Below, one piece after another: positions 46,199 to 55,726 of a DNA stretch of 64,000 nucleotides. Below the pieces are notes generated by a model. It was not told the DNA's origin and did no database searches. It saw only the letters and a program-made list of their open reading frames with translations. The translations under genes and the position numbers were made by a program. Positions within the stretch are counted from its first letter, which is position 1. Every line of letters begins with the position of its first letter. This DNA is from Ignavibacteria bacterium (GTDB taxonomy: Bacteria; Bacteroidota; Ignavibacteria; Ignavibacteriales; SURF-24): contig JAAXKQ010000019.1 in the NCBI GenBank assembly GCA_025612245.1, positions 51,697 to 115,696 on the forward strand. Reading direction: 5' to 3'.

Positions 46199-46230
46199 CG
46201 TACATCAATCTAACAAAAACGTACATCAAT
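46199..46230. promoter_or_regulatory. Direct repeat, candidate activator binding sites
   Basis: CGTACATCAAT occurs at 46199-46209 and again at 46220-46230, exactly 21 bp (two helical turns) apart. It lies about 80-110 bp upstream of the sigma-54-like element, the usual place for NtrC-type enhancer sites, and just upstream of the regulator start. Confidence 0.6.
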
Positions 46231-46250
46231 TTCTAAATGAATTAATAATT

Positions 46251-46272
46251 AAGCCCAAAATAAGGGCTTTTT
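46251..46272 (+). terminator. Small terminator-like hairpin inside the divergent intergenic region
   Basis: AAGCCC (46251-46256) pairs with GGGCTT (46264-46269), followed by TTT. It lies between the direct repeat and the sigma-54-like promoter and could stop stray plus-strand transcripts. Confidence 0.4.
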
Positions 46273-46308
46273 ACCGGATTAATACTTTATTACAAGCAAA
46301 TTGCATTC

Positions 46309-46324
46309 CGGCACGCTTATTGGC
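46309..46324 (+). promoter_or_regulatory. Candidate sigma-54 promoter of the MFP/ABC operon
   Basis: CGGCACGCTTATTGGC matches the -24 element (GGCACG) fully and the -12 element in TTG but has G for the final C, with correct spacing between them. It lies 30 bp before the ATG of the first operon gene and faces an NtrC-family regulator. Confidence 0.6.
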
Positions 46325-46353
46325 TACATGCAAGTAAAAACCGGCAAATTAGG

Positions 46354-47607
46354 ATGGATAGAAAATTAGAAAAAAAGCCCTATTATAAAAAGAAAGCCTT
46401 CTGGTTTTACTCTTCAGGAGTTCTACTGTTTCTGGCGCTCATCGGATTTATACTCGCGGATACGGAATCATCGCTTAACGTGGATAAGGAGAAGATGACT
46501 ATATCAACCGTTGCAGAAGATGACTTTGAAGAGTTTATACCCGTAACCGGAACGACGCTTCCAAAGACAACGTTCTACCTGGATGCAATACTTGGCGGCT
46601 CGGTAGAGAAGATTTTTGTAGAAGAGGGGACGTATCTGCACGAAGGCGATAAAATACTGAAACTTTCCAACTCAAGCCTGCAGCTCAGTACTCTTCAGCA
46701 GGAGACAAGCACTTTTCAGCAGATAAATGAGGCCCGGAATACGAGGCTCCGCATAGAGCAGAACAGCACTCAGCTGCAGTCGGCTCTCGTAGCGGCAAAC
46801 TTCAACCTCAGCACTTCACGCCAGAAATACAAACGCGAGAAAATAATGTGGGAGAAAAAGCTTACTTCGGAGCAGAGTTTTGAGGCCCTGAGAGACGAGT
46901 TTTTCCGCTACCAGGCAGAGCAGCAGCTTGCCTATCAGAATTACCTCCAGGATTCCATTTTGAGGCGCTCGCAGATAAGCCAGATTGATGAATCCATAAA
47001 ACGCCTGCAGATGAACCTGGAGCTCATAAGGGAAAACATAGACAAGCTTACGCTAAAAGCGCCGATAAGCGGGCAGCTGACATTTCTGGATGCCGAGATC
47101 GGCCAGTCAAAGTCCCCCGGCAACCAGCTGGGGCAGATTGACGCGCTCGACGGCTTTAAGGTTTCAGCTTCAATTGATGAGTATTATATTGCACGCATAA
47201 ATACCGGCCTCGGGGCGACGGCTGAAATTGACGGTAAAGACTATAGACTGAAGGTAGCCAAGGTGTTTCCGGGAGTAAAAGACGGGAAGTTTCAGGTATA
47301 CCTGGAATTCTCGGGCAGCCTGCCCCCGGGCTTAAGGCGCGGGCAGACGCTGCAGCTGAAGCTGAGGCTCAGTGAAAGGACCAGGGCCCTTTTGCTTCCA
47401 AGGGGAGGGTTTTACCAGAAAACGGGAGGCCAGTGGGTTTATGTAGTGGCGGCTAACGGAAAGTCGGCCCTTAAGAGGTCTATCAGCCTGGGACGGCAGA
47501 ACCCGGACTATTACGAAGTCATAGGCGGGCTTAAGCCCGGCGACAAGGTAATTACATCATCCTATGAAAACTTTGGCGATGCCGACAGGCTTATTATTAA
47601 AAACTGA
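46354..47607 (+). CDS. HlyD/MFP-type periplasmic adaptor of an ABC exporter
   Basis: 417 residues. One N-terminal membrane helix (about 21-40), then a lipoyl-type half (PKTTFYLDAILGGSVEKIFVEEG), a long alpha-hairpin (about 115-230, coiled), the second lipoyl half (LKAPISGQLTFLDAEIGQ) and a beta-barrel/membrane-proximal end (PGDKVITSSY). Membrane fusion proteins link an inner-membrane ATPase complex to an outer-membrane channel. The first of five genes with gaps of 36, 57, 33 and 12 bp, preceded by the sigma-54-like promoter. No TolC-like gene is in the operon. Confidence 0.9.
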   Translation: MDRKLEKKPYYKKKAFWFYSSGVLLFLALIGFILADTESSLNVDKEKMTISTVAEDDFEEFIPVTGTTLPKTTFYLDAILGGSVEKIFVEEGTYLHEGDKILKLSNSSLQLSTLQQETSTFQQINEARNTRLRIEQNSTQLQSALVAANFNLSTSRQKYKREKIMWEKKLTSEQSFEALRDEFFRYQAEQQLAYQNYLQDSILRRSQISQIDESIKRLQMNLELIRENIDKLTLKAPISGQLTFLDAEIGQSKSPGNQLGQIDALDGFKVSASIDEYYIARINTGLGATAEIDGKDYRLKVAKVFPGVKDGKFQVYLEFSGSLPPGLRRGQTLQLKLRLSERTRALLLPRGGFYQKTGGQWVYVVAANGKSALKRSISLGRQNPDYYEVIGGLKPGDKVITSSYENFGDADRLIIKN

Positions 47608-47643
47608 CATAGATAAACAGCAAATAAACAGGAGAGAAAAAAC

Positions 47644-48333
47644 ATGATTAAGACAAATAACCTGAAGAAGATCTTTACTACCGAAGAGGTGGAAACAACG
47701 GCACTTAATAACGTGAATATTGAAATTAAGGAAAAAGAGTTTGTTGCCATAATGGGCCCCTCTGGCTGTGGAAAGTCCACACTGCTGAACATACTTGGAT
47801 TGCTGGATAACCCAACGGGCGGGGAGTATAGTTTCATGGGGCAGGAGGTCTCGAAGCATTCTGAAAGGCAAAGGGCGCACCTGAGGAAAGCAAACATAGG
47901 ATTTGTTTTCCAGAGTTTTAACCTTATTGATGAGCTGACAGTCTACGAAAACGTGGAGCTGCCGCTTCTTTATATCGGGATGCCGTCTTCAAAAAGGAAA
48001 GAAATGGTTCTGGAGGTCCTGGAAAGGACACAGATGATGCACCGCAAGGATCACTTCCCACAGCAGCTCTCGGGAGGCCAGCAGCAAAGGGTGGCAGTTT
48101 CAAGAGCCGTTGTTGCCAGGCCGAAGCTGATACTGGCCGATGAGCCTACGGGTAACCTCGATTCTGCAAACGGGGAAGAGGTCATGAACATTCTAACAAA
48201 GCTTAACGAGGAAGGCACTACAATTGCAATGGTAACGCACTCACCGCACGATTCGGAATATGCACACAGGGTGATTCATCTTTTTGATGGTCATGTTGTA
48301 ACGGAAAACTATAAAGAGAAATTTCACGTATAA
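47644..48333 (+). CDS. MacB/LolD-type ABC transporter ATPase
   Basis: 229 residues, stand-alone nucleotide-binding subunit. Walker A GPSGCGKST, signature LSGGQQQRVAVSRA, Walker B LILADEPTGNLD and the H-loop VTH are intact. The sequence belongs to the MacB/LolD/FtsE class that drives mechanotransmission through FtsX-fold permeases. Its partners should be the three permeases encoded next. An AGGAG site lies 12 bases before the ATG. Confidence 0.95.
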   Translation: MIKTNNLKKIFTTEEVETTALNNVNIEIKEKEFVAIMGPSGCGKSTLLNILGLLDNPTGGEYSFMGQEVSKHSERQRAHLRKANIGFVFQSFNLIDELTVYENVELPLLYIGMPSSKRKEMVLEVLERTQMMHRKDHFPQQLSGGQQQRVAVSRAVVARPKLILADEPTGNLDSANGEEVMNILTKLNEEGTTIAMVTHSPHDSEYAHRVIHLFDGHVVTENYKEKFHV

Positions 48334-48390
48334 TGATTTTTCTTCACATGAACTCTCAGTACCGGCGGGTTCAAAATTTGAGGGAATACA

Positions 48391-50781
48391 ATGATTGTCA
48401 ACTACTTAAAAATATTTTTCCGCAACATTCTCAAACGGAAAACTTCTGCGATTATTAATATCGCCGGACTTACTCTGGCCATTTGCAGCTGCTTATTTAT
48501 TATGCTTTTCGTCCAGGATGAGTTGAAATACGACCAGTTCAACCGGAAAAAAGACAGAATCTGCCGCTACATCGAGCAGTCGAAATCTACGGGTGAAAAA
48601 ACCGTTCTTATGGCTGCAAAAAACTTTCATCTGCTGAAAGATGAAATCCCGGAAATTGAAAGCGGCTTTCGCATGTATAGAATGCCGGAGCAGGTTTTGA
48701 AGGCCGGGCAGAAAATGTTTGTTGACGATGTATATTATGCCGATAAGGAAATATTGGATGTATTTGATTTCCCCCTGATTAAGGGCGACATGAAAACAGC
48801 GCTGGACGCCCCATTCTCTGTCCTTTTAACCCTGGAGATGGCACGTAAGTACTTCGGTTCCGCCGATCCCATAGGAAAAACTCTGAGGATTGAAGACAAA
48901 TACGACTTCAGGGTTACCGGCATACTGAAGGATATTCCCAGGAATTCACACATTAAACCTTCTATTTTGGCTTCCATCTCTACACTGAACGCTACTGAGC
49001 CGCAGACAATGACAAGTCCTTTTGTCGGCAGCTCCTTTTTCTATTTCCTCCTGAGGGAAAATGCTCCGAGGGAAGGGATTGAGAACAAATTAAAACTGAA
49101 AACCCTTCAATATTTCGGAAGGGACTGGGCCAGGGATAATAACGTTATTCTGGAGCCCTTAAATGACATTTATCTTAATCCTTCCGGCTCCGTTTGGGAT
49201 TATGCAGAGCATGGCGACACTACACTTGTGAAAAGTTTTATTGCTATTGCACTGCTCGTTCTGCTAATGGCATCTTTTAACTATACAAACGTGCTAACAA
49301 CGACCATTAAAATAAGGGAAAAGGAGATTGCATGCCGTAAACTGCTCGGGGCAGGTAAAAGAGAAACGGTTATACAGTTCGTCTTGGAAACGTTCGTGTA
49401 TATATCCACTTCCTATGTGATATCTGCTGCTGCTGTAATCCTTTTGCTGAATGGCTTCAACCAGATCTCAGGGAAAAACATTACTGCACGAGATTTGCTG
49501 GCTCCTGAAATTGTTTTTCATATGGCTATGCTTTTAGTCCTGACTGTGTGCCTTTCGGTAATATATCCTTTATATATTGCCTTTAAGTCCGATGCCCTCA
49601 GCAGAATAAAAGGGGGCTATAACCTGATAAGCCATTCAAAATATTCCATCCGGTTCAGGCACATTGTCACGGGCATTCAGTTTTCTATTACCATCGGCCT
49701 CATTATTGCAGTCTGTGTAATTTATAGCCAGCTTCAGTATGCATCCGGCGCAAAGCTGGGCTTCAATAAGGATCACCTCCTTGCCATCGCCAACCCTTAT
49801 GGAATTCAGATGTATGAAAATTACGAAAAGTTCAGGAACAAGATTACTCAACTTCCGCAGGTTTTATCTGTCTCGGCAAGCGAAAACATTCCGACAAAAA
49901 GCATAAACAATTTTACGTCGGTATTCATCAAGAATCGCCCTTCTGATAAGGGCGTCGAAATGGGGAGAATAGCAGTTGACTACGGACTTCTGAAGACCTG
50001 GCAGTCAAAGCTAATATCAGGCCGCGATTTCTCGCGTGAAATGCAGGGCGACCGGGATCACGCTGTAATCATCAACAGAGCCGCCGCCAATGCGCTTCAC
50101 CTGAAAAATCCTGTGGGAACAATTGTAGAGGCACTCCATATTCCGGATATGAGCCAGCAGATTATCGGGGTTGTAGAGGATATCCATTTTTATTCATTCA
50201 GAGATAAAGTAACTCCCACTGTATTTTATCTCAGGCCCTGGAGCTCTGCAAATATAATGGTCAGGCTCCGGGATGGCGAGCTTAAGTCAACTATGAACAG
50301 GCTTGAAAGGGAATGGAAGGAAATCATGCCTGTGCATCCTTTTATTTATAGTTTTATGGAAGAATCCTTTGATAAACTTTACAAAAAAGAGATACGTACA
50401 GAAAAACTCCTTGTTATCTTCAGCCTGCTTGCTATTGCAATTTCATCATTCGGGCTTTTCAACCTCATATCTCTTATAGCGCAGACAAAAAGAAAAGAAA
50501 TAGGTGTCCGGAAAGTTCTTGGTGCCTCTGTTTCAAATGTAGCGTTTTCCATGATAAAGGAATTTCTGATAATAATTCTAACGGCAAACGTAATTGCCTG
50601 GCCCGTTGCCTATTACACAATGAGCAGCTGGCTGCGCGATTTTGCATACCGCATTACAATTTCGCCCTGGGTTTTTATTCTTTCTGCCATTATGACGCTG
50701 GCAATAGGGTTTGCGGCAATAATATATCAGGCCCTCAGAGCGGCCATGGTCAATCCCGTACATTCACTTAAATACGAGTAG
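48391..50781 (+). CDS. MacB/FtsX-type ABC permease 1
   Basis: 796 residues. Two FtsX modules: an N-terminal membrane helix (ILKRKTSAIINIAGL), a MacB-type periplasmic domain (about 50-280), three helices, then a second periplasmic domain (about 440-650) and four helices ending in NPVHSLKYE. The coupling motifs EKEIACRKLLGA and RKEIGVRKVLGAS that touch the ATPase are present in both halves. Such double-length permeases in Bacteroidota export lipoproteins, peptides or antibiotics; the substrate here is unknown. GAGGG precedes the ATG. Confidence 0.92.
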   Translation: MIVNYLKIFFRNILKRKTSAIINIAGLTLAICSCLFIMLFVQDELKYDQFNRKKDRICRYIEQSKSTGEKTVLMAAKNFHLLKDEIPEIESGFRMYRMPEQVLKAGQKMFVDDVYYADKEILDVFDFPLIKGDMKTALDAPFSVLLTLEMARKYFGSADPIGKTLRIEDKYDFRVTGILKDIPRNSHIKPSILASISTLNATEPQTMTSPFVGSSFFYFLLRENAPREGIENKLKLKTLQYFGRDWARDNNVILEPLNDIYLNPSGSVWDYAEHGDTTLVKSFIAIALLVLLMASFNYTNVLTTTIKIREKEIACRKLLGAGKRETVIQFVLETFVYISTSYVISAAAVILLLNGFNQISGKNITARDLLAPEIVFHMAMLLVLTVCLSVIYPLYIAFKSDALSRIKGGYNLISHSKYSIRFRHIVTGIQFSITIGLIIAVCVIYSQLQYASGAKLGFNKDHLLAIANPYGIQMYENYEKFRNKITQLPQVLSVSASENIPTKSINNFTSVFIKNRPSDKGVEMGRIAVDYGLLKTWQSKLISGRDFSREMQGDRDHAVIINRAAANALHLKNPVGTIVEALHIPDMSQQIIGVVEDIHFYSFRDKVTPTVFYLRPWSSANIMVRLRDGELKSTMNRLEREWKEIMPVHPFIYSFMEESFDKLYKKEIRTEKLLVIFSLLAIAISSFGLFNLISLIAQTKRKEIGVRKVLGASVSNVAFSMIKEFLIIILTANVIAWPVAYYTMSSWLRDFAYRITISPWVFILSAIMTLAIGFAAIIYQALRAAMVNPVHSLKYE

Positions 50782-50814
50782 GCGCTTACAGATCTTCTTT
50801 AACAAAGAGGGAAC

Positions 50815-53298
50815 ATGAAATTTCAGCTGTTGAAAACTTTCTGGAAAATATCCTCCCGCAGCCTGTGGAGAAATAAATTGTTTTCCTTTATAAGCATCGC
50901 CGGCTTTACGGTCGGCCTTACCGTATTCATTCTCCTTATGACGTTTGTTCATAATGAAATGAGCTACGATTCGTCCCATGCAAATAAGGACAGGATATAC
51001 CGTGCAGTTGTCTATACCCGTGATGACAACCAGTACTATGGAAATTTCCCTCTTGCCTTGGCACTGAGGATGAAAGAAACGATGCCGCAGATTGAATGTG
51101 CGGTAAATTATCTGGATAAGGACCTTGATATAAGAATAAACGGGCAATTCACAAAGGAAAAATTGACCTTTGCAGACCCGGGTTTCTTCAGGATGTTTTC
51201 CTTTAAGACTCTTGCTGGAAATCCAAACGCCTTTGGCAATAACCCGCAAGCCGTATTTGTAACGAGGGCATTTGCCGAGAAGTACTTTGGCAGAAATAAC
51301 CCGCTGGGTAAGATCATTTCCACCAAATTAACAAAAAAAACTCTTTTGAAGAATAATGAGGGGAAAGATCCAAAGATAAAACCGGTCCGCCGCTTTAGTA
51401 TTACTGAAGTACCCTTTGATTTCATAATTGAGGGAATAGTGGAAAATCCGCCAGATAATACCAGCCTGAAATTTAACGTGCTTGTGCCCTTTGTTAACAC
51501 AGAAAAGATGCCTATGATGATGTTCAGTAGGGAAGATATCTATCCGGGTGAATTTCTACCGACTTTTTTTGTGATGTTGAGACCCGGTATGGACAAATCC
51601 AGCGTGGAGGAGGGGTTCAGGAATATGGTAAAACCCCTTATTCGTAATGAGGCTTATAAACCGGAGCTCAGGCTTTACCCGATTGAAAGAATCCACTTTA
51701 GCACAGAAATCGGGCCCTTTTCCGCAATCAGGCCAATTGATCCCGTGTCAGTACTGGTCCTGACGATAATAAGTTTTGTAATACTGATAATTGTTTCAAT
51801 AAACTACGTTAATCTTACAATTGCACAGTCTTCCCACCGCTACAAGGAAATTGGTATAAGGAAAGTCTCAGGGGCGGCCAGGCATGAAATAATTTACCAG
51901 TTCATTTCGGAATCATTTGTCATAATTCTGATTTCACTCGTGATTTCTTTCATCCTTTCGGCTCTGATGCTGCCCGCCTTTAACAGTTATACGGATAAGC
52001 ACCTCGCATTTAATTTCGGATGGGGGAGCATTGTTGCAGTAATAATTTTCCTTCCCGCAATTTTGAGCCTGCTTGCGGGAGCGTACCCGGCAATGGTTTT
52101 ATCGGGCTTAAACACCGTAAAGATCCTTAAAGGCACACAAAAACTAAGCGGTTCAAAAAAACTTGCAAAAATATTTGTAACCATCCAGTTCGTACTGGCA
52201 ATAATACTTATAAGCGGTGCCATAATATTAAACAGCCAGTATAATTTTCTGATTAAGTCCGATATGGGCTACAATAAGGATAATTTACTGCTAATCCGTA
52301 CAAACCAGATGTTCGGCAGGATGATCGATGAAAAATTGTTGTGGCTTTACAGGAATGAGGTGAAGAATCTTCCGGATGTAAGAAGCGCTTCAATGAGCAA
52401 CATGGTGCTTGGCGGAAATGGGCATCTTGTAAGCGAGACTAGGTTCGATTACGGCAGTAAGATGATTTTCAGCCGCGTAATTAATGGCGATGCAAGTATG
52501 ATCCCGGCCATGGGTTTTAAGCTCCTGGAAGGAAGGAATTTTTCACCAGCCTACGCCTCAGACTCTTTGAGCTCAATAATTGTCAATGAAGAGTTTGTAA
52601 AACAGGCAGGAATTAAAAGCCCTTTAGGAAAAAGTCTTAAGTATTCAATGATGGAAGAAAAGGACGTTCAGATAGTGGGAGTCGTAAAAGATTTCCATTT
52701 TATGCCCTTGCAGGATAAGATCGTTCCAGCAGCCATATTCATGGCAAATAATAAATCCTGGAATGAATGCATATATGTAAAGATTTCCCCAAAAAGCGTG
52801 CAGAAAACCATATCACGCCTGAAACAAACCTGGGAAAAATTAATTCCCGGACAGGTGTTTGATTACGAGTTTCTGGACAATAAACTGGAGGATCTCTACA
52901 AAAATGAGAACCGGTGGAGGAATATAATTACGTATTCTTCGGCAGTTGCAATATTCTTTGCGTGCATGGGGCTCTTCGGGCTCATCTTCTACGCGGCAGA
53001 AAAGAGAACCAAGGAAATTGGAATAAGAAAGGTGCTCGGGGCCTCCACGCTTAGCATTATCAGGTCACTTGTAAATGAGTTCATTATATTGATTGCCCTT
53101 GCGATTGTGCTCGGGTGCTCAGTAAGCTATTACTTCGCAAATAAGTGGCTAAAGAACTTTGCCTACCATATAGAACTGAACATATGGATATTCATGGCAG
53201 CCGGATTGCTGGTTACAATAATTGTAATGGCAACCCTTCTAATTATTACGCTCAAGGTATCATCAACCAATTCTGCAGAGAATCTTAGGTATGAATAA
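50815..53298 (+). CDS. MacB/FtsX-type ABC permease 2
   Basis: 827 residues, the longest of the three tandem permeases. Same two-module layout, with coupling motifs YKEIGIRKVSGAA and TKEIGIRKVLGAS and a C-terminal SAENLRYE. The first periplasmic domain has an insertion (about 165-205, rich in lysine) not present in its neighbours. Starts 33 bp after permease 1 with GAGGG; ends 12 bp before permease 3. The three proteins have clearly diverged and may form hetero-complexes on one ATPase. Confidence 0.92.
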   Translation: MKFQLLKTFWKISSRSLWRNKLFSFISIAGFTVGLTVFILLMTFVHNEMSYDSSHANKDRIYRAVVYTRDDNQYYGNFPLALALRMKETMPQIECAVNYLDKDLDIRINGQFTKEKLTFADPGFFRMFSFKTLAGNPNAFGNNPQAVFVTRAFAEKYFGRNNPLGKIISTKLTKKTLLKNNEGKDPKIKPVRRFSITEVPFDFIIEGIVENPPDNTSLKFNVLVPFVNTEKMPMMMFSREDIYPGEFLPTFFVMLRPGMDKSSVEEGFRNMVKPLIRNEAYKPELRLYPIERIHFSTEIGPFSAIRPIDPVSVLVLTIISFVILIIVSINYVNLTIAQSSHRYKEIGIRKVSGAARHEIIYQFISESFVIILISLVISFILSALMLPAFNSYTDKHLAFNFGWGSIVAVIIFLPAILSLLAGAYPAMVLSGLNTVKILKGTQKLSGSKKLAKIFVTIQFVLAIILISGAIILNSQYNFLIKSDMGYNKDNLLLIRTNQMFGRMIDEKLLWLYRNEVKNLPDVRSASMSNMVLGGNGHLVSETRFDYGSKMIFSRVINGDASMIPAMGFKLLEGRNFSPAYASDSLSSIIVNEEFVKQAGIKSPLGKSLKYSMMEEKDVQIVGVVKDFHFMPLQDKIVPAAIFMANNKSWNECIYVKISPKSVQKTISRLKQTWEKLIPGQVFDYEFLDNKLEDLYKNENRWRNIITYSSAVAIFFACMGLFGLIFYAAEKRTKEIGIRKVLGASTLSIIRSLVNEFIILIALAIVLGCSVSYYFANKWLKNFAYHIELNIWIFMAAGLLVTIIVMATLLIITLKVSSTNSAENLRYE

Positions 53299-53310
53299 AA
53301 AGGGAAATAC

Positions 53311-55668
53311 ATGTTTAAGAGCTTTATTATAACAGCCGTAAGAAACCTGCTTAGAAATAAGACATTTTCTTTTATTCATATTGCAGGGCTTACAGTTGGC
53401 ATTACCTGTCTCATATTTATCATGAGGTATGTCAGCTATGAGCAAAGCTTTGATAAGTTTCCTTTAGAGGCCAAGAGAACCTTCAGGGTTACAGGATCGG
53501 ACTATGCACAAACGCCGGTTCCTCTGTGCGGTTCAATGAAAGAGTTCTTCCCGGAAATAAGGCAGACCTTAAGGATTAACAAACTTCCCCGGAAGCTGCT
53601 AAGCTGTGGCGAGAAAAAGTTTTACGAGGAAGGCATCATACTTGCCGATCCTTCCATATTTGACATGTTTTCCTATAAGCTATCAAAAGGAGACGAGAGG
53701 ACGGCACTTGATGGTCCAAATTCAATTGTGCTTACTGCCCGGATGGCCAAAAAGTATTTCGGGGATGAGAACCCTCTTGGGAAAATACTGACAATGGACG
53801 GCTGGCTGGAATTCCAGGTAAGCGGAGTCCTAAAAGATGCTCCGCAAAATTCCCACCTCAGGTTCGACTTTTTATGCCCACTTTCCCGGGCAAAGGAGAT
53901 TTACTCCAGCCCTGATTTTTTTGATAACTACATGAATACATTTGTGTTCTCATACTTCAGCATTGAAAAATCCGCAGACGTATCAAGTATAAAAAACAGG
54001 ATGGAGCAGTTCGAAAAATACTACGCGGCAAAAATGTTTTTCCCCTTTTCCTTAAAGTTCAGCCTGCAGCCTTTGACCTCAATTCATCTGTATTCAAACC
54101 TGGGAGGGGAGCTTGAGCCAAATGGAGACATTAAATACGTTTACATATTCCTTAGCGTTGCGGTACTGATATTGCTTATTGCATGCATTAACTATGTCAA
54201 TCTTTCAAGTGCCCGCTATATGACCAGGATTAAGGAAGTTGGAATAAGGAAAGTTGTTGGCGCTACAAGAATTCAGCTGGCCTTTCAGTTTATCGGGGAA
54301 GCATTTATTGTATCATTTATTGCAGCACTCTTGTCCTTAATTCTTGTCAGGCTTCTTACTCCTTTTATGACCAGCTTTTTTGGCAATGAGGAAGCCTTAA
54401 GAAGTACCTCGGGCAGCGTATTGGCTTATCTTGGTATAATTACGCTACTCTTAGGTTTCTTAGCGGGCGTATTTCCGGCATTATTCATTTCAAAGTTCCA
54501 GGCAATCCGGATTCTGAACAAAGCAATCTTGTTCAGGGAGTCCCGCATAAACCTCAGGCGTCTGCTGGTGATGTTCCAGTTTTCCATTTCTACGGCGCTC
54601 ATTCTGCTTACAATTGTCATCAATAACCAGCTTTCATTTATTCAGAATAAGAACCTCGGCTTTTCAAAAGAGCAGGTAGTAGTTATTCCGGTTGAAGAAG
54701 GTGAGGTAAGGCAGCAGCACAGGGCACTTAAAAATGAGCTATTGAAGGACCCATCAATACTAAGTGCCTCGTTCTCCTCGGCAATTCCGGGAAGCGTTAA
54801 ATGGGTAACGAGCTTTCACTGGGAGGATCAGAAAAGCCAGAACGATAATACACTTAATTTCATAGCCTCGGATCATGATTTTCTTAAAACCTACAAAATC
54901 CAGCTGGCCAGCGGGCGCGATTTTTCTGAAGGCTTTACTTCGGACGAGAAACGTGGCTATATTATTAACCGCGCTGCATTGGAAAGGTTTGGCTGGAAGT
55001 CACCCTTAGGAAGGCGCCTGGAACTGGCCTCCCGTCCTGAAGGCAGGGTTGTAGGAGTTGTGAAAGATTTTCATTTCAAGTCCTTGTACTCTAAAATTGA
55101 ACCCCTCTGTATTTTTATTGACCCCGGCGCTGCAGGCTACCTATCGGTCAGGATAAAAACGGGTGACATTCATTCAGTTTTAAGTTATATGGAAAGGACG
55201 TGGAAAAAGTTTTCATCGGGAAGGCCTTTTGAGTACTATTTCTTTGATGATTATTTGTCCAGACTCTACGGGAAAGAACAAAACACCGGAAAACTTTTCG
55301 TCTGCTTTTCAGCAATTGCCATTTTTATCGCCTGCCTGGGGGTTTTCGGCCTCGTGGCATTTACGGCGGAAAAAAGAAGAAAAGAGATCGGCATACGAAA
55401 AGTGCTGGGTGCTTCAACTTTCAGTATTGTTAAGTTGCTTTCAGGAGAATTCATGCTGCTGATTATTGCCGCGGCAATAATCGGGTGCCCGGTAAGCTAC
55501 TATTTTGCCCAAAAATGGCTTAATAACTTTGCCTACCACGTAAATATAACTCCCTGGATATTCCTTGCCGTAATACTCATAGTTGCATTGATGGTCCTGT
55601 CCACAATTCTGGCAATTGCGATAAAGGCAGCAAACGCTGATGCAGCCAGGAATTTGAGGTATGAGTGA
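53311..55668 (+). CDS. MacB/FtsX-type ABC permease 3
   Basis: 785 residues. N-terminal helix (LLRNKTFSFIHIAGL), two MacB-type periplasmic domains, coupling motifs IKEVGIRKVVGAT and RKEIGIRKVLGAS, and the end AARNLRYE. Most similar to permease 2 by eye (shared WLNNFAYH/WLKNFAYH near the C terminus), consistent with tandem duplication. Last gene of the operon; a small stem CTGAAA/TTTCAG at about 55704-55722 may serve as terminator. Confidence 0.92.
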   Translation: MFKSFIITAVRNLLRNKTFSFIHIAGLTVGITCLIFIMRYVSYEQSFDKFPLEAKRTFRVTGSDYAQTPVPLCGSMKEFFPEIRQTLRINKLPRKLLSCGEKKFYEEGIILADPSIFDMFSYKLSKGDERTALDGPNSIVLTARMAKKYFGDENPLGKILTMDGWLEFQVSGVLKDAPQNSHLRFDFLCPLSRAKEIYSSPDFFDNYMNTFVFSYFSIEKSADVSSIKNRMEQFEKYYAAKMFFPFSLKFSLQPLTSIHLYSNLGGELEPNGDIKYVYIFLSVAVLILLIACINYVNLSSARYMTRIKEVGIRKVVGATRIQLAFQFIGEAFIVSFIAALLSLILVRLLTPFMTSFFGNEEALRSTSGSVLAYLGIITLLLGFLAGVFPALFISKFQAIRILNKAILFRESRINLRRLLVMFQFSISTALILLTIVINNQLSFIQNKNLGFSKEQVVVIPVEEGEVRQQHRALKNELLKDPSILSASFSSAIPGSVKWVTSFHWEDQKSQNDNTLNFIASDHDFLKTYKIQLASGRDFSEGFTSDEKRGYIINRAALERFGWKSPLGRRLELASRPEGRVVGVVKDFHFKSLYSKIEPLCIFIDPGAAGYLSVRIKTGDIHSVLSYMERTWKKFSSGRPFEYYFFDDYLSRLYGKEQNTGKLFVCFSAIAIFIACLGVFGLVAFTAEKRRKEIGIRKVLGASTFSIVKLLSGEFMLLIIAAAIIGCPVSYYFAQKWLNNFAYHVNITPWIFLAVILIVALMVLSTILAIAIKAANADAARNLRYE

Positions 55669-55726
55669 TTACGGGGGTATAATTAGTTACGGAATAAGTA
55701 TGCCTGAAAGGATTTTTTTCAGCTCA

